A stretch of 64,000 bases of DNA from CAVVAH01 sp963746175 (GTDB lineage: Bacteria; Actinomycetota; Actinomycetes; JACCUZ01): NCBI GenBank assembly GCA_963746175.1, contig CAVVAH010000004.1, forward strand, positions 620,001-684,000, written 5' to 3'. Made by a program: the position numbers and the translations under genes. Position 1 is the first letter of the stretch; each line of letters begins with the position of its first letter. The notes under the pieces were generated by a model. It did no database searches, was not told where the DNA came from, and worked only from the letters and a program-made list of their open reading frames with translations. Shown in pieces: positions 9,303-16,807 of this stretch.

Positions 9303-9982
9303 TGCGCACCTACGCCCAGGCCAAGGAGTTCGCCCAGCAGCAGCACCGCAGCGGGTCGAGCTCGTGGCACAACCTCTGCCAGATGTTCTCCCGGCAGTGC
9401 GTCGGAGCCTCCCCCTTCGGGGCGTCGGCGCGGGAGGCCTTCAACGCCACGCCGGCCGAGAACCGGCACCAGTCCAGCCCGCCGCCTCCGGGGGCCATCG
9501 CGTACTACGGGTTCGCCGACCACGGGGCGGGCCACGCGGTCTTCGCCGTGCACGGCGGGTTCGTGTGGTCCAACGACATACTGCGGGCCGGTCAGATCGA
9601 CCGCGTCCGGTGGGACGTCTTCCCGGGGAAGTGGAAGCTGCCCTACCGCGGCTGGATCTCGGCCACGCCGACCGGCGACGAGCTGCCGGTGCAGCGGCAG
9701 CCCGAGCGCAACGACGTCCCCGGCTACCGCCAGGGCCGCAAGGTCTACGCCAGCAAGATGCAGCTGGCGCAGGACGACTCGGACAGCGTCTGGAACCTCC
9801 AGGTGGCGCTGCTGGCTCGCGGCTTCGAGTTCGAGGACGGGCCCACCGGCTACTACGGGCGGCACACCCGCCGCGGTGTGGCCGCGTTCCAGCGCCGCTG
9901 CGGCTGGGAGGGCAAGGACGCCGACGGCATCGCGGGTGCGCAGACGATCGCCCGGCTCGGCCTCGTCTGGGTCGACGGGTGA
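9302..9982 (+). CDS. putative cysteine hydrolase with C-terminal peptidoglycan-binding domain
   Basis: 226 residues. The N-terminal part has a Cys (WHNLCQMFSRQC) followed by a His in GAGHAVFAVHGG and an aromatic-rich segment, an arrangement reminiscent of NlpC/P60 or CHAP peptidases. The C-terminal 70 residues are a peptidoglycan-binding type 1 repeat (WNLQVALLARGFEFEDGPTG, then RGVAAFQRRCGWEGKDADGI, then GAQTIARLGL). No signal peptide is visible, so export would need another route or the protein acts in the cytosol. It is coupled to the membrane protein before it and to the next gene (GTGA). The peptidoglycan-binding call is firm, the peptidase call tentative. Confidence 0.68.
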   Translation: MRTYAQAKEFAQQQHRSGSSSWHNLCQMFSRQCVGASPFGASAREAFNATPAENRHQSSPPPPGAIAYYGFADHGAGHAVFAVHGGFVWSNDILRAGQIDRVRWDVFPGKWKLPYRGWISATPTGDELPVQRQPERNDVPGYRQGRKVYASKMQLAQDDSDSVWNLQVALLARGFEFEDGPTGYYGRHTRRGVAAFQRRCGWEGKDADGIAGAQTIARLGLVWVDG

Positions 9983-10515
9983 GCCAGTCGGTCGACGTCC
10001 GCGACGCCGCGCTCGCCGAGCAGGAGCGGCTGCGGACGTCGGCCCGCGGCTGGCACGGCGTGCAGCTGGCGGTGCTCGGGTTCATCGGCCTGTGCGGCGC
10101 GCTGCACGACGCCGCGGGGGCACCGGGTCCGGAGTGGGTGCAGCGGCTGGCCGCCGTCATGGTCCTGGTGGCGCTCGCGCTGGCGTGCGTCGCCACGGCG
10201 CTGGTCGCCGGTGAGGCGTGGCCGGTCCGGTCCGGGGCGGACGGCGGCTCGCGGCACCCGGTCGGCCACCTCCGGCTCGGCATCGCGCTGACGTTCGTCG
10301 CCGTCGGGCTCGCCGCGCTCGCGACCAGCTCGTCGTGGTGGCCCGCAAGCGACGACGACACCCGTCTCGTCACCGTGTCGACCGACCAGGGCACGTTCTG
10401 CGGGCGGCTGCTCGACTCCGCTGACGGCACCGTGGTGGTCGACGTGTCCGGCCAGCGCGTCGCCGTACCGCTCGGACGGGTCAGCGGGCTGGCGCCGGCG
10501 AGCGCCTGCGGCTGA
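9979..10515 (+). CDS. small membrane protein with extracytoplasmic tail
   Basis: 178 residues from a GTG that overlaps the previous stop. Three hydrophobic helices (about 24-47, 54-80, 96-118) are followed by a beta-rich tail (TVSTDQGTFCGRLLDSADG, then VVVDVSGQRVAVPLGRVSGL) that looks like a small SH3-like or NfeD-like fold. No family is recognised. It is the last gene of the run and ends 14 bases before a convergent gene. Co-translation with the peptidoglycan-binding protein suggests an envelope role. Confidence 0.62.
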   Translation: MSQSVDVRDAALAEQERLRTSARGWHGVQLAVLGFIGLCGALHDAAGAPGPEWVQRLAAVMVLVALALACVATALVAGEAWPVRSGADGGSRHPVGHLRLGIALTFVAVGLAALATSSSWWPASDDDTRLVTVSTDQGTFCGRLLDSADGTVVVDVSGQRVAVPLGRVSGLAPASACG

Positions 10516-10529
10516 CGACCGCCGCGGCG

Positions 10530-11708
10530 TCAACCGAGGCCGAGCGCCCGCGCCCGCACGAAGGGCAGGCCGAGCAGGCCGACCGCGCACAGGAGGAGGA
10601 ACGCCGCGGTGGCGTGGTCCACCAGGCCACCGACCACCACGGCCATGACGAGGCCGCCGAGGTTCCCGGCCAGCCAGAGCAGCGCTGTCGCACTGGCGAC
10701 CGGGACCTCGGCGCCGGCGGAGGCGCCGGCCCGCCGCTCGCACAGCGCGAGCAACCACGGGAGGGCGGTCAGCAACGCGAACGTCGCGACCACGGTCCCG
10801 GCGGCCGCCAACGGGACACCGTCCGCCACGGCCAGCAGGGCACATCCGGCGACCGCGGCCAGCAGCGTGAGGCGGAGCAGTGCCACCTCGGCGCCGCGGT
10901 CCTCGAGGAGGGCGGCAACGACCACCGACCCCACCGCGCCGATCGCGACCGCTGCCGTGACGGTCCAGCCGGCGGCGGTCTCGGAGACCCCGTGCGGCTC
11001 GAGCAGCGCCTGCAGCCAGGTGATCAGGGCGATGAAGACACCGAAGCCCAGGAAGGCGAGCAGGGCGATCCGCCGGAGGACCGGGTCGGTCCACACCGCC
11101 CGCAGGTCGCCCGGCTCGGTCGACTCCACCGCGACCGGCGACGGCGCGCGACGTCGTACGACGAGGAAGGCTGCCACGGCGACGACACCGATGACGGCCT
11201 CCCAGCGGACCAGGTCGACCAGCCGTTCTCCGCCGGCCAGCGACCCGGCACCGAGTGCCGCCACCAGGCCGAGGAACAGGCCGCCCGATCCGACGGCGAT
11301 CCCCGTCGGCCGCGAGCGCTCGGGCAGTACCTCGACCACGCCGGTGATGGCGTTGAGCACGAAGGGCTGTGCGACCGCGACGAGCAGCTGGCCGGCCAGG
11401 GCCCAGCCGAACGAGTCGCCACCGAGCCGGACGACCCCGCCGGCCGCGGTGAGCGCGGCCCCGAGGCCCAGCGACAGCGACGGGTGGCGATCGAGGGCCA
11501 GCCCGGCCGGGACGGCGAGCAGGACGTAGAGCAGCGGAAAGACGTTGGCCAGCCAGCCGATCGCCGTGACGGAGACGTCGTAGTGCCGGGCGGCAGCCGT
11601 CGTGATCGGGGCGTACGTCAGCCAGAGCAGCTGCGAGGCGCCGGCCACCCCGGCGTACGTGACGACCAGCGGCCAGCCACCTCGCGCCGGCCGCGCCGCG
11701 TCGTCCAC
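10530..11708 (-). CDS. MFS transporter, CynX/NimT-like
   Basis: 392 residues with twelve predicted helices. An MFS-type cytoplasmic loop sits between helices 2 and 3 (AVPAGLALDRHPSLSLGLGA) and a long basic central loop (RRRAPSPVAVESTEPGDL) divides two six-helix halves. The start is GTG (MDDAARPARGG). It resembles cyanate/nitroimidazole-type MFS members, but the substrate cannot be read from sequence. Stand-alone gene, convergent with the preceding operon. Confidence 0.75.
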   Translation of the reverse strand: MDDAARPARGGWPLVVTYAGVAGASQLLWLTYAPITTAAARHYDVSVTAIGWLANVFPLLYVLLAVPAGLALDRHPSLSLGLGAALTAAGGVVRLGGDSFGWALAGQLLVAVAQPFVLNAITGVVEVLPERSRPTGIAVGSGGLFLGLVAALGAGSLAGGERLVDLVRWEAVIGVVAVAAFLVVRRRAPSPVAVESTEPGDLRAVWTDPVLRRIALLAFLGFGVFIALITWLQALLEPHGVSETAAGWTVTAAVAIGAVGSVVVAALLEDRGAEVALLRLTLLAAVAGCALLAVADGVPLAAAGTVVATFALLTALPWLLALCERRAGASAGAEVPVASATALLWLAGNLGGLVMAVVVGGLVDHATAAFLLLCAVGLLGLPFVRARALGLG

Positions 11709-11734
11709 GGCGTGACCCTAGGGCAGCGGGGCGG

Positions 11735-12196
11735 TCAGCCGGTCGCGCGCACCTCGTCGGCCGCGCGCGGTGTCAGCAGGAGGACCGGGATGACCCGGTC
11801 GGTCTTGAGCTGGTAGCCGGCGTAGTCGGGCCACGCCGCCACGGCCCGCTGCCACCAAACGTCGCGCTCGGCGCCGTGCAGCTCCCGGGCGGTGTAGTCG
11901 CGGCGCACCGGCCCGTCCTGCAGCTCGACGTGCGCGTGCGCGACCAGGTTGTGGTACCAGACCGGGTGCTCCGGGGCCCCGCCCTGGGAGGCCACGACCG
12001 CGTACTCGCCGTCGTGCTCCACCCGCATCAGCGGGCTCTTGCGCAGCTTGCCGCTGCGCGCACCGACCGAGGTGAGCAGGACGATCGGCTTGCCGCGCAA
12101 CGTGTTCGCCTCGGCGCCGCCGCTACGTTCGAACGTCTCGGCCTGCTTGCGGGCCCAGCCGGACGGGCTCGGCGCGTACTCGCCGGTGAGAGGCAT
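11735..12196 (-). CDS. nitroreductase/deazaflavin-dependent (DDN) family protein
   Basis: 153 residues. The core GKPIVLLTSVGARSGKLRKSPLMRVEHDGEY is typical of the actinobacterial F420-dependent DDN-type nitroreductase family (PF04075), followed by the conserved HPVWYHNLVAH and a DVWWQRAVAAWPDYAGYQ segment. The ATG at 12196 is preceded by GAGGAG at good spacing; a longer open frame upstream lacks family similarity and is not used. Expected to bind deazaflavin F420 or heme-like cofactors in the cytosol. Natural substrate unknown. Confidence 0.82.
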   Translation of the reverse strand: MPLTGEYAPSPSGWARKQAETFERSGGAEANTLRGKPIVLLTSVGARSGKLRKSPLMRVEHDGEYAVVASQGGAPEHPVWYHNLVAHAHVELQDGPVRRDYTARELHGAERDVWWQRAVAAWPDYAGYQLKTDRVIPVLLLTPRAADEVRATG

Positions 12197-12476
12197 GCGG
12201 TTTCTCCTCGTCGCTCGCGTGCAGGGGTCGTCACGTGATGACGGCTCGGCCCACCTACCCCGCACAACGTCCGGCTCCCCTCGATTTCTGCCCCGGCCGG
12301 CCTCCGGTCGCTTGCTCTAGTTCCCGACCTCACGCTGAGAGCCCTACGAACCTGAACGACGGATCAACGGGCGCTTGACCGCTGCTGGTGGTCGGATCCG
12401 CAGATCGTTCCGTCGTTCGGGGACCTTCTAGACTGGCCACGCGAAGGCGGCCGGACGATGGACTGCCGCCCTCCGT
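12197..12476. other. non-coding gap upstream of a nitroreductase homologue and tRNA-Thr
   Basis: 280 bases with no credible gene. It must hold the promoter of the leftward nitroreductase homologue and of the rightward tRNA. A 10-bp inverted repeat (GAACGACGGA at 12354 with TCCGTCGTTC at 12409) lies in the middle with a loop of about 45 bases; its meaning is unknown. Confidence 0.5.
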
Positions 12477-12548
12477 GCCGGAGTGGCGCAGTGGTAGCGC
12501 AACCGCCTTGTAAGCGGTAGGTCGTCGGTTCGAACCCGACCTCCGGCT
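12477..12548 (+). tRNA. tRNA-Thr (TGT anticodon)
   Basis: A complete cloverleaf: acceptor GCCGGAG pairs with CTCCGGC, D-arm GCGC/GCGC, anticodon stem ACCGC/GCGGT with loop CTTGTAA (anticodon TGT), T-arm GTCGG-TTCGAAC-CCGAC. The discriminator base is T. No CCA is encoded. Confidence 0.95.
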
Positions 12549-12589
12549 CACGACCGGTCGGCGTGCCAGGAGGATGCCTTGTCGCTGGC

Positions 12590-13078
12590 TCAGCCGGGGG
12601 CGTCGCCCGCGTCGATCTGCTGCGCCAGGTAGCCCTCGACGCCGAGCAGGCGGATCGCATCGAGCTGGCTCTCGAACCAGTCGGCGTGCCGCTCCTCGTC
12701 GCGGACCATCTCCTCGAAGACCTGGGCCGAGCCGTGGTCGCCGAGGTCGCGGGCCTCCTGCGCGCCGGCGTTGAACTGGGCGACCGCGCCGCGCTCGCTC
12801 TCGACCGCGAGCCGCAGCATCTCCTCGGGGGACTCGCCCACCTGGATGTTGAGCAGCCGCTGCACGTTGGGGTGCCCGTCGAACATGAGGATCCGGTTGA
12901 TCAGGGCGTCGGCGTCCTTCATCTCGTCGATGGACAGGTCGTAGAAGACCTTGCCCAGCTTGGCGAGCCCCCAGTTGTCGAGCATCCGGGCGTGCAGGAA
13001 GTAGGTGTTCGTGACCGTGAGCTCGAGGGTCAGCGCCTCGTTGAACAGCTCCACGACCCGGGGACTAACCGGCCGCAA
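12590..13078 (-). CDS. bfr: bacterioferritin
   Basis: Iron-storage ferritin, 162 residues. The family core is plain: LTLELTVTNTYFLHARM, SIDEMKDADALINRILMFDG, GESPEEMLRLAVESERGAVA and DEERHADWFESQL. The start is taken as TTG at 13078 because GGAGGTG lies 4-5 bases upstream and the resulting N-terminus matches family length; no ATG or GTG fits as well. Ferroxidase ligands Glu19, Glu52, the Glu in VESE and the E-x2-H of DEERH are present, and Met53 is the expected haem ligand, but the usual His three residues after Glu52 is Asp55. It overlaps the bfd gene. Confidence 0.9.
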   Translation of the reverse strand: MRPVSPRVVELFNEALTLELTVTNTYFLHARMLDNWGLAKLGKVFYDLSIDEMKDADALINRILMFDGHPNVQRLLNIQVGESPEEMLRLAVESERGAVAQFNAGAQEARDLGDHGSAQVFEEMVRDEERHADWFESQLDAIRLLGVEGYLAQQIDAGDAPG

Positions 13079-13268
13079 CGCCCACCTCCACGCTCGGGAC
13101 CTCGGCGGCCCCATGCTGGCAGATGAGGTTGCGCACGGCGAAGACGCACGAGCCGCACTCCCGGCCGGCGCCGGTGGCCCGGCAGACCTGCGCCACCGTG
13201 CGCGCACCCGCCTCGACGGCGGTGGCGACGGCGCGGTCGCTCACGACGGCGCAGTGGCAGAAGATCAC
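13065..13268 (-). CDS. bfd: bacterioferritin-associated ferredoxin
   Basis: 67-residue [2Fe-2S] protein. The four ligands are in FCHCAVV (C-x-C) and RECGSCVFAVRNL (C-x2-C), the standard Bfd spacing. In other bacteria it reduces the haem of bacterioferritin to release iron. GTG start at 13268. Its 3' end overlaps bfr, so the two are translated together. An iron-box sequence lies 30 bases upstream. Confidence 0.88.
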   Translation of the reverse strand: MIFCHCAVVSDRAVATAVEAGARTVAQVCRATGAGRECGSCVFAVRNLICQHGAAEVPSVEVGVAAG

Positions 13269-13297
13269 GGCAGGCTCCGGGGCGGGTCGGGCGAAGG

Positions 13298-13316
13298 TTA
13301 GGTAAGGCTTACCTCG
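13298..13316 (-). promoter_or_regulatory. DtxR/IdeR-type iron box upstream of bfd-bfr
   Basis: The site TTAGGTAAGGCTTACCTCG matches the actinobacterial IdeR/DtxR consensus TTAGGTTAGGCTAACCTAA at 15 of 19 positions and contains a perfect 7-1-7 palindrome, AGGTAAG-G-CTTACCT (13300-13314). It is 30 bases before the bfd start, so iron-dependent control of the bfd-bfr transcript is likely. Confidence 0.8.
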
Positions 13317-13408
13317 GATGATGGCACGCCGCGCGGCCCCGGCGCCAACCGGCCACCACCACACCGCGCCGTCGTGCCACCGCGAGCGTCGCGCGGTCGG
13401 GGGTGCGG

Positions 13409-14554
13409 TCAGGAGCGGGTGGCGAGGGCGCGGCCGACGGCGCGGGCGTCCAGCCCGATCTCGCGCAGCAGCCCGGACAGCTCGGCGCGGATCCCGACGA
13501 AGTGCAGGCCGCGGGCGGTGGGCAGGTCGTCGGCCCCGTGCACGCGGGGTACGCCGCGGGGGTCCAGCACACCGAGGTGCCCGACCAGCGGCTCGAGACC
13601 GGTCGTGAAGCCGGTGGCCGCGATGACGGCGTCCGGCTCGACGGTGCTGCCGTCGGCCAGGTGCACCCGCGGCCCGTCGACCGACTCGGTGGCCGCGACC
13701 ACCCGCACCCGGCCGGACTGCACCGCGTCGACGATGCCGGTGTCGAGGATCGGCACCGTCCCGGTCGCGCGGAACTGCGTGTACGGGTTGTTGGTCCGCG
13801 GCAGCCCCTGCGCCGTCAGGTCCGGCACGGTGAGCCGTCGCATCCCTGACGCGAGCGGGTCCATCACCGGCGCGGGCAACCGCTTCAGTGCGACGCCGAA
13901 CACCTGGCTCGGGATCCCGAACCGGTCGCGCCGCACGATGTTCGGCGGCGTCCGCACCGACAGCGTCACCGTCGCCCCGGCACCGAGCAGGTCCAGCGCG
14001 ATCTCGGTGGCGGAGTTGCCGGCGCCGACGACGAGGACGTCCTTCCCGGCGAACGACGAGGGCTCGCGGTAGTCGGCGGAGTGCCGCAGGTCGCCGGTGA
14101 ACGTCTCGACACCGGGCCACTGCGGCCGGCGCGGCGTGTGGCTGTAGCCGGTGGTCATGACGACCCGGCGCGCGGGCCGGTCACCGCGGTCGGTGCGGAC
14201 CAGCCAGCCGGCGCCGGGCTCGGAGCTGCGGTCGACCCGGGCCACCTCGACGCCGAGCTCCGGCTGCAGCCGGTGCACGTCGGCGTACGCCGACAGGTAC
14301 CGCACCAGATCGTCGCGGGCTACCCACCGGCCGTACTCACGCGGGATCTTCAGTCCCGGCAGCGCCGACAGCCAGCGGACGGTGTGCAGGTGCAGGCTGT
14401 CGTAGCGCGCCGCCCACGAGGCACCGACCTGATGCGCTCGCTCAAGCAGCACCACCGGCTGTCCGGCCCGCCCGAACGCGGCAGAGGTGGCCAGGCCGGC
14501 GGGTCCGGCTCCGACGACGACAGTCGGGGCGTCAGCAGCGGGCACGGCCGACAC
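13409..14554 (-). CDS. flavin-containing monooxygenase-like FAD/NAD(P) oxidoreductase
   Basis: 381 residues from GTG at 14554. The FAD motif is VVVGAGPAGLATS near the N-terminus and the NADPH motif is VLVVGAGNSATEIA near residue 185. Between them lies FTGDLRHSADY, which fits the FxGxxxHxxxY/W fingerprint of flavin monooxygenases, and ATGF occurs near the C-terminus. It probably hydroxylates or Baeyer-Villiger-oxidises a small substrate. Stand-alone gene; an alternative GTG three codons downstream is possible. Confidence 0.85.
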   Translation of the reverse strand: MSAVPAADAPTVVVGAGPAGLATSAAFGRAGQPVVLLERAHQVGASWAARYDSLHLHTVRWLSALPGLKIPREYGRWVARDDLVRYLSAYADVHRLQPELGVEVARVDRSSEPGAGWLVRTDRGDRPARRVVMTTGYSHTPRRPQWPGVETFTGDLRHSADYREPSSFAGKDVLVVGAGNSATEIALDLLGAGATVTLSVRTPPNIVRRDRFGIPSQVFGVALKRLPAPVMDPLASGMRRLTVPDLTAQGLPRTNNPYTQFRATGTVPILDTGIVDAVQSGRVRVVAATESVDGPRVHLADGSTVEPDAVIAATGFTTGLEPLVGHLGVLDPRGVPRVHGADDLPTARGLHFVGIRAELSGLLREIGLDARAVGRALATRS

Positions 14555-14702
14555 CGTACGACGTCCTAGGGGCGCCGATTCGTGGGCGGCCCGACAAATC
14601 GCGCCCACCCGTCCGCTAACGCACTGCTAACGGCATAGGACATCGGCCACACGGGACGCAGGATCGACAGCGACACCACGTCGCCACAACACGGAGGACC
14701 CC

Positions 14703-15101
14703 ATGCGCCGCACCCTCACCGCCGCTGCCCTCAGCACCGCGCTGCTCGTCGCGGGTGCGCCGCTCGCCACCCCGGCGGCCGCCAAGGGTGGCAACGACGA
14801 CCGCATCATCCGCACCGGGTCGTGCAGCGGCTCGGCCGACTGGAAGCTGAAGGCCAAGTCGGACGACGGCCGCCTCGAGGTCGAGTGGGAGGTCGACTCG
14901 AACCGGTCCGGTCAGACCTGGCGGGTCCGGGTCCGCGACAACGGCGTCCTCGTCGTCAAGACGCGCGCGACCACGGGGGGCGCCAGCGGCTCTTTCAGCG
15001 TCGAGCGCCTGATCGGCAACCGGGCCGGCGGCGACAGCATCGTCGCCCGCTCGCGCGACCTGTCCAGCGGCCAGCTCTGCGTCGGCCGACTGACCTTCTA
15101 G
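14703..15101 (+). CDS. small secreted protein, unknown function
   Basis: 132 residues. A clear signal peptide (MRRTLTAAALSTALLVAGAP, then ATPAAA before the likely cleavage site) leads a mature protein of about 105 residues. The mature part is charged, predicted beta-rich and has only two cysteines (TGSCSG, GQLCVG) that could form one disulfide. The ATG is preceded by GGAGG. A direct repeat GCTAACG-n4-GCTAACG lies about 70 bases upstream. I do not recognise the family. Confidence 0.72.
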   Translation: MRRTLTAAALSTALLVAGAPLATPAAAKGGNDDRIIRTGSCSGSADWKLKAKSDDGRLEVEWEVDSNRSGQTWRVRVRDNGVLVVKTRATTGGASGSFSVERLIGNRAGGDSIVARSRDLSSGQLCVGRLTF

Positions 15102-15104
15102 GGC

Positions 15105-15827
15105 TCAGTCCTCGCTGCCGTCGGCGGCGGACTCGGGCGGGGCGAACACCACGGCCACCTCGAGGTCCTCGCTGATGTCGACGAACCGGTGCCCGGCCCG
15201 TCGCGGCACGAACGCGACGGAGCCGGGCGCCACCGGCGTCCGGTTCCCCTCCACGTCGAGGACAGCCGCGCCGGCGGTGACCACGTAGACCTCGTCCTCG
15301 CGGTGCGGTGACTGGTCGTCGGCGCCGCCGGCGGCGATCCGGTAGACCCCGGACGACAGGGCCTGCGACCGGACCCACTCGGTCCACCGTCCCGGCGCGA
15401 CCTCGTCGCGCGCGAGCACGACCGGCTCGGTCCGCTGTGGCGACCGGCCGTGCGTCGGCCAGAACGGCCACTCCTCGAACCGCAGCGCCCGGCCCGAGCC
15501 GTCGGCCGCGAAGCGCACCACCCACAGGTCGAGGTACTCCTGCACGACCGGCTCCCCGTAGCGGACGAGCACCTTCGCGACACCGGTGCCGCCGGCGGCC
15601 GCGACCGGCTCCGCCGACATCGTGAAGACCTCGTCCGGGCCGCCCCGCTCCTCTTCCCAGAACGCGCGGATCGCGTCGAGACCGACCACCGGCTCGTGGT
15701 ACGGCGTCGCGAGGTACTCGGCGTCCTCGGCGAACAGGTCCGGCAGCAGGTCGGTGCCCGGCGCGCGCCACGCCTGCTCGTAGCGGGCGACCCAGGCCAT
15801 CAGTGCCTCGTCGTCGATCGCGGTCAT
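15105..15827 (-). CDS. SnoaL-like domain fused to a cupin domain
   Basis: 240 residues. The N-terminal half (about 1-130) looks like a SnoaL/NTF2-fold domain (WVARYEQAWRAPGTDLLPDL, then FAEDAEYLATPYHEPVVGLD, AIRAFWEEE). The C-terminal half is a small cupin (HREDEVYVVTAGAAVLDVEG, then PGSVAFVPRRAGHRFVD) with the usual His/Glu metal ligands. The start ATG overlaps the stop of the upstream sugar kinase (ATGA), so the two are coupled. The catalytic role is unknown; a polar small-molecule isomerase or sensor is possible. Confidence 0.75.
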   Translation of the reverse strand: MTAIDDEALMAWVARYEQAWRAPGTDLLPDLFAEDAEYLATPYHEPVVGLDAIRAFWEEERGGPDEVFTMSAEPVAAAGGTGVAKVLVRYGEPVVQEYLDLWVVRFAADGSGRALRFEEWPFWPTHGRSPQRTEPVVLARDEVAPGRWTEWVRSQALSSGVYRIAAGGADDQSPHREDEVYVVTAGAAVLDVEGNRTPVAPGSVAFVPRRAGHRFVDISEDLEVAVVFAPPESAADGSED

Positions 15828-16774
15828 CAGCCCCACCTCGTCAGCTCGGCCACGCGCGGCGGGTCGGCACCGGGTCGCGAGCACGTGATGGCCGAGACCT
15901 CGATGCACTGGTCGACGAGGGCGCCGACCTCGTCGGCCGTCATGCCTCGCAGCGCCGCGCGGTGCTCGGCACCCAGCAGCCCCCGACGAGCCAGGCCGGC
16001 GAGCAGCGCGGCCATGAACGAGTCGCCCGCGCCGACGGTGTCGGCGACGTCGACGGCCATGCCGGGGCGGCTGAGCGGTCCGGCGGACGAACCGGCGGCG
16101 ACCGCGCCGTCACCGCCTCGGGTGATGACGACCAGCGCCGGCCCGCGCGACAGCCATTCCGCGGCCACCTCCGCCGGCGTACGCCCGGGCTCCAGCCAGG
16201 CGACGTCCTCGTCGCTGGCCTTGACGACGTCGACGACTCCGAGCAGCTCGTGCACCACCGCGAGGACCTCTTCGCGCGGACCCATGAGCAGGTGCCGGAC
16301 GTTCGGGTCGAACGAGACGGTGGCGTCGGCGGCCGCCCGCGCCGCGAGCCGCCGCAGGACCGCACCGCCCGGCGGGGTGGTGACGGCGAGCGAGCCCACG
16401 TGCAGCGCGTCGACCCCGTCGACGGCGTCGGCCACCTCGTCGTCGGTCCACTGCCAGTCGGAGGTCCCGTCGACCCGGAAGTCGTACGCGGCGGAGCCGT
16501 CCGGCTGCAGAACCACGATCGCCAGCGACGACGGCTCGGCGGCGTGCACCGCGTGCGAGAGGTCGACACCGTTGCCCTCGAGGTGGGCGCGCAGCCGCCG
16601 GCCGAGCACGTCGTCGGAGAGCCGCGCGAGCATCCGGGCCCGGACGTCGAGCCGCGCGAGACCGACCGCCACGTTGCCCGGGCTGCCGCCCGGCGCCGCC
16701 TTGAACACTCCCTCGCCGTCGGCGGGGACCAGGTCGGTGATGACCTCGCCGGCGACGGCGACGGTGGGGCTCAC
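15827..16774 (-). CDS. PfkB-family carbohydrate kinase (fructokinase-like)
   Basis: 315 residues. The N-terminal PfkB pattern GGSPGNVAVGLARL and the C-terminal active-site signature DTVGAGDSFMAALLAGL with catalytic Asp are intact. It resembles bacterial fructokinases. Divergent from the amylosucrase-like gene, whose reaction on sucrose would release fructose, so phosphorylation of fructose to fructose-6-phosphate is a sensible role. Start GTG. Substrate inferred from context. Confidence 0.85.
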   Translation of the reverse strand: MSPTVAVAGEVITDLVPADGEGVFKAAPGGSPGNVAVGLARLDVRARMLARLSDDVLGRRLRAHLEGNGVDLSHAVHAAEPSSLAIVVLQPDGSAAYDFRVDGTSDWQWTDDEVADAVDGVDALHVGSLAVTTPPGGAVLRRLAARAAADATVSFDPNVRHLLMGPREEVLAVVHELLGVVDVVKASDEDVAWLEPGRTPAEVAAEWLSRGPALVVITRGGDGAVAAGSSAGPLSRPGMAVDVADTVGAGDSFMAALLAGLARRGLLGAEHRAALRGMTADEVGALVDQCIEVSAITCSRPGADPPRVAELTRWG

Positions 16775-16807
16775 ACGGGGAAACTACCGCCCCTAGGATC
16801 GCGCGTG

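Noticed and set aside
12330..12551. Open frame antisense to tRNA-Thr coding an SNRRPTAYKAVALPLRHSG-like peptide
   Set aside because: This peptide is the usual artefact of translating the complement of a tRNA gene; no independent support.
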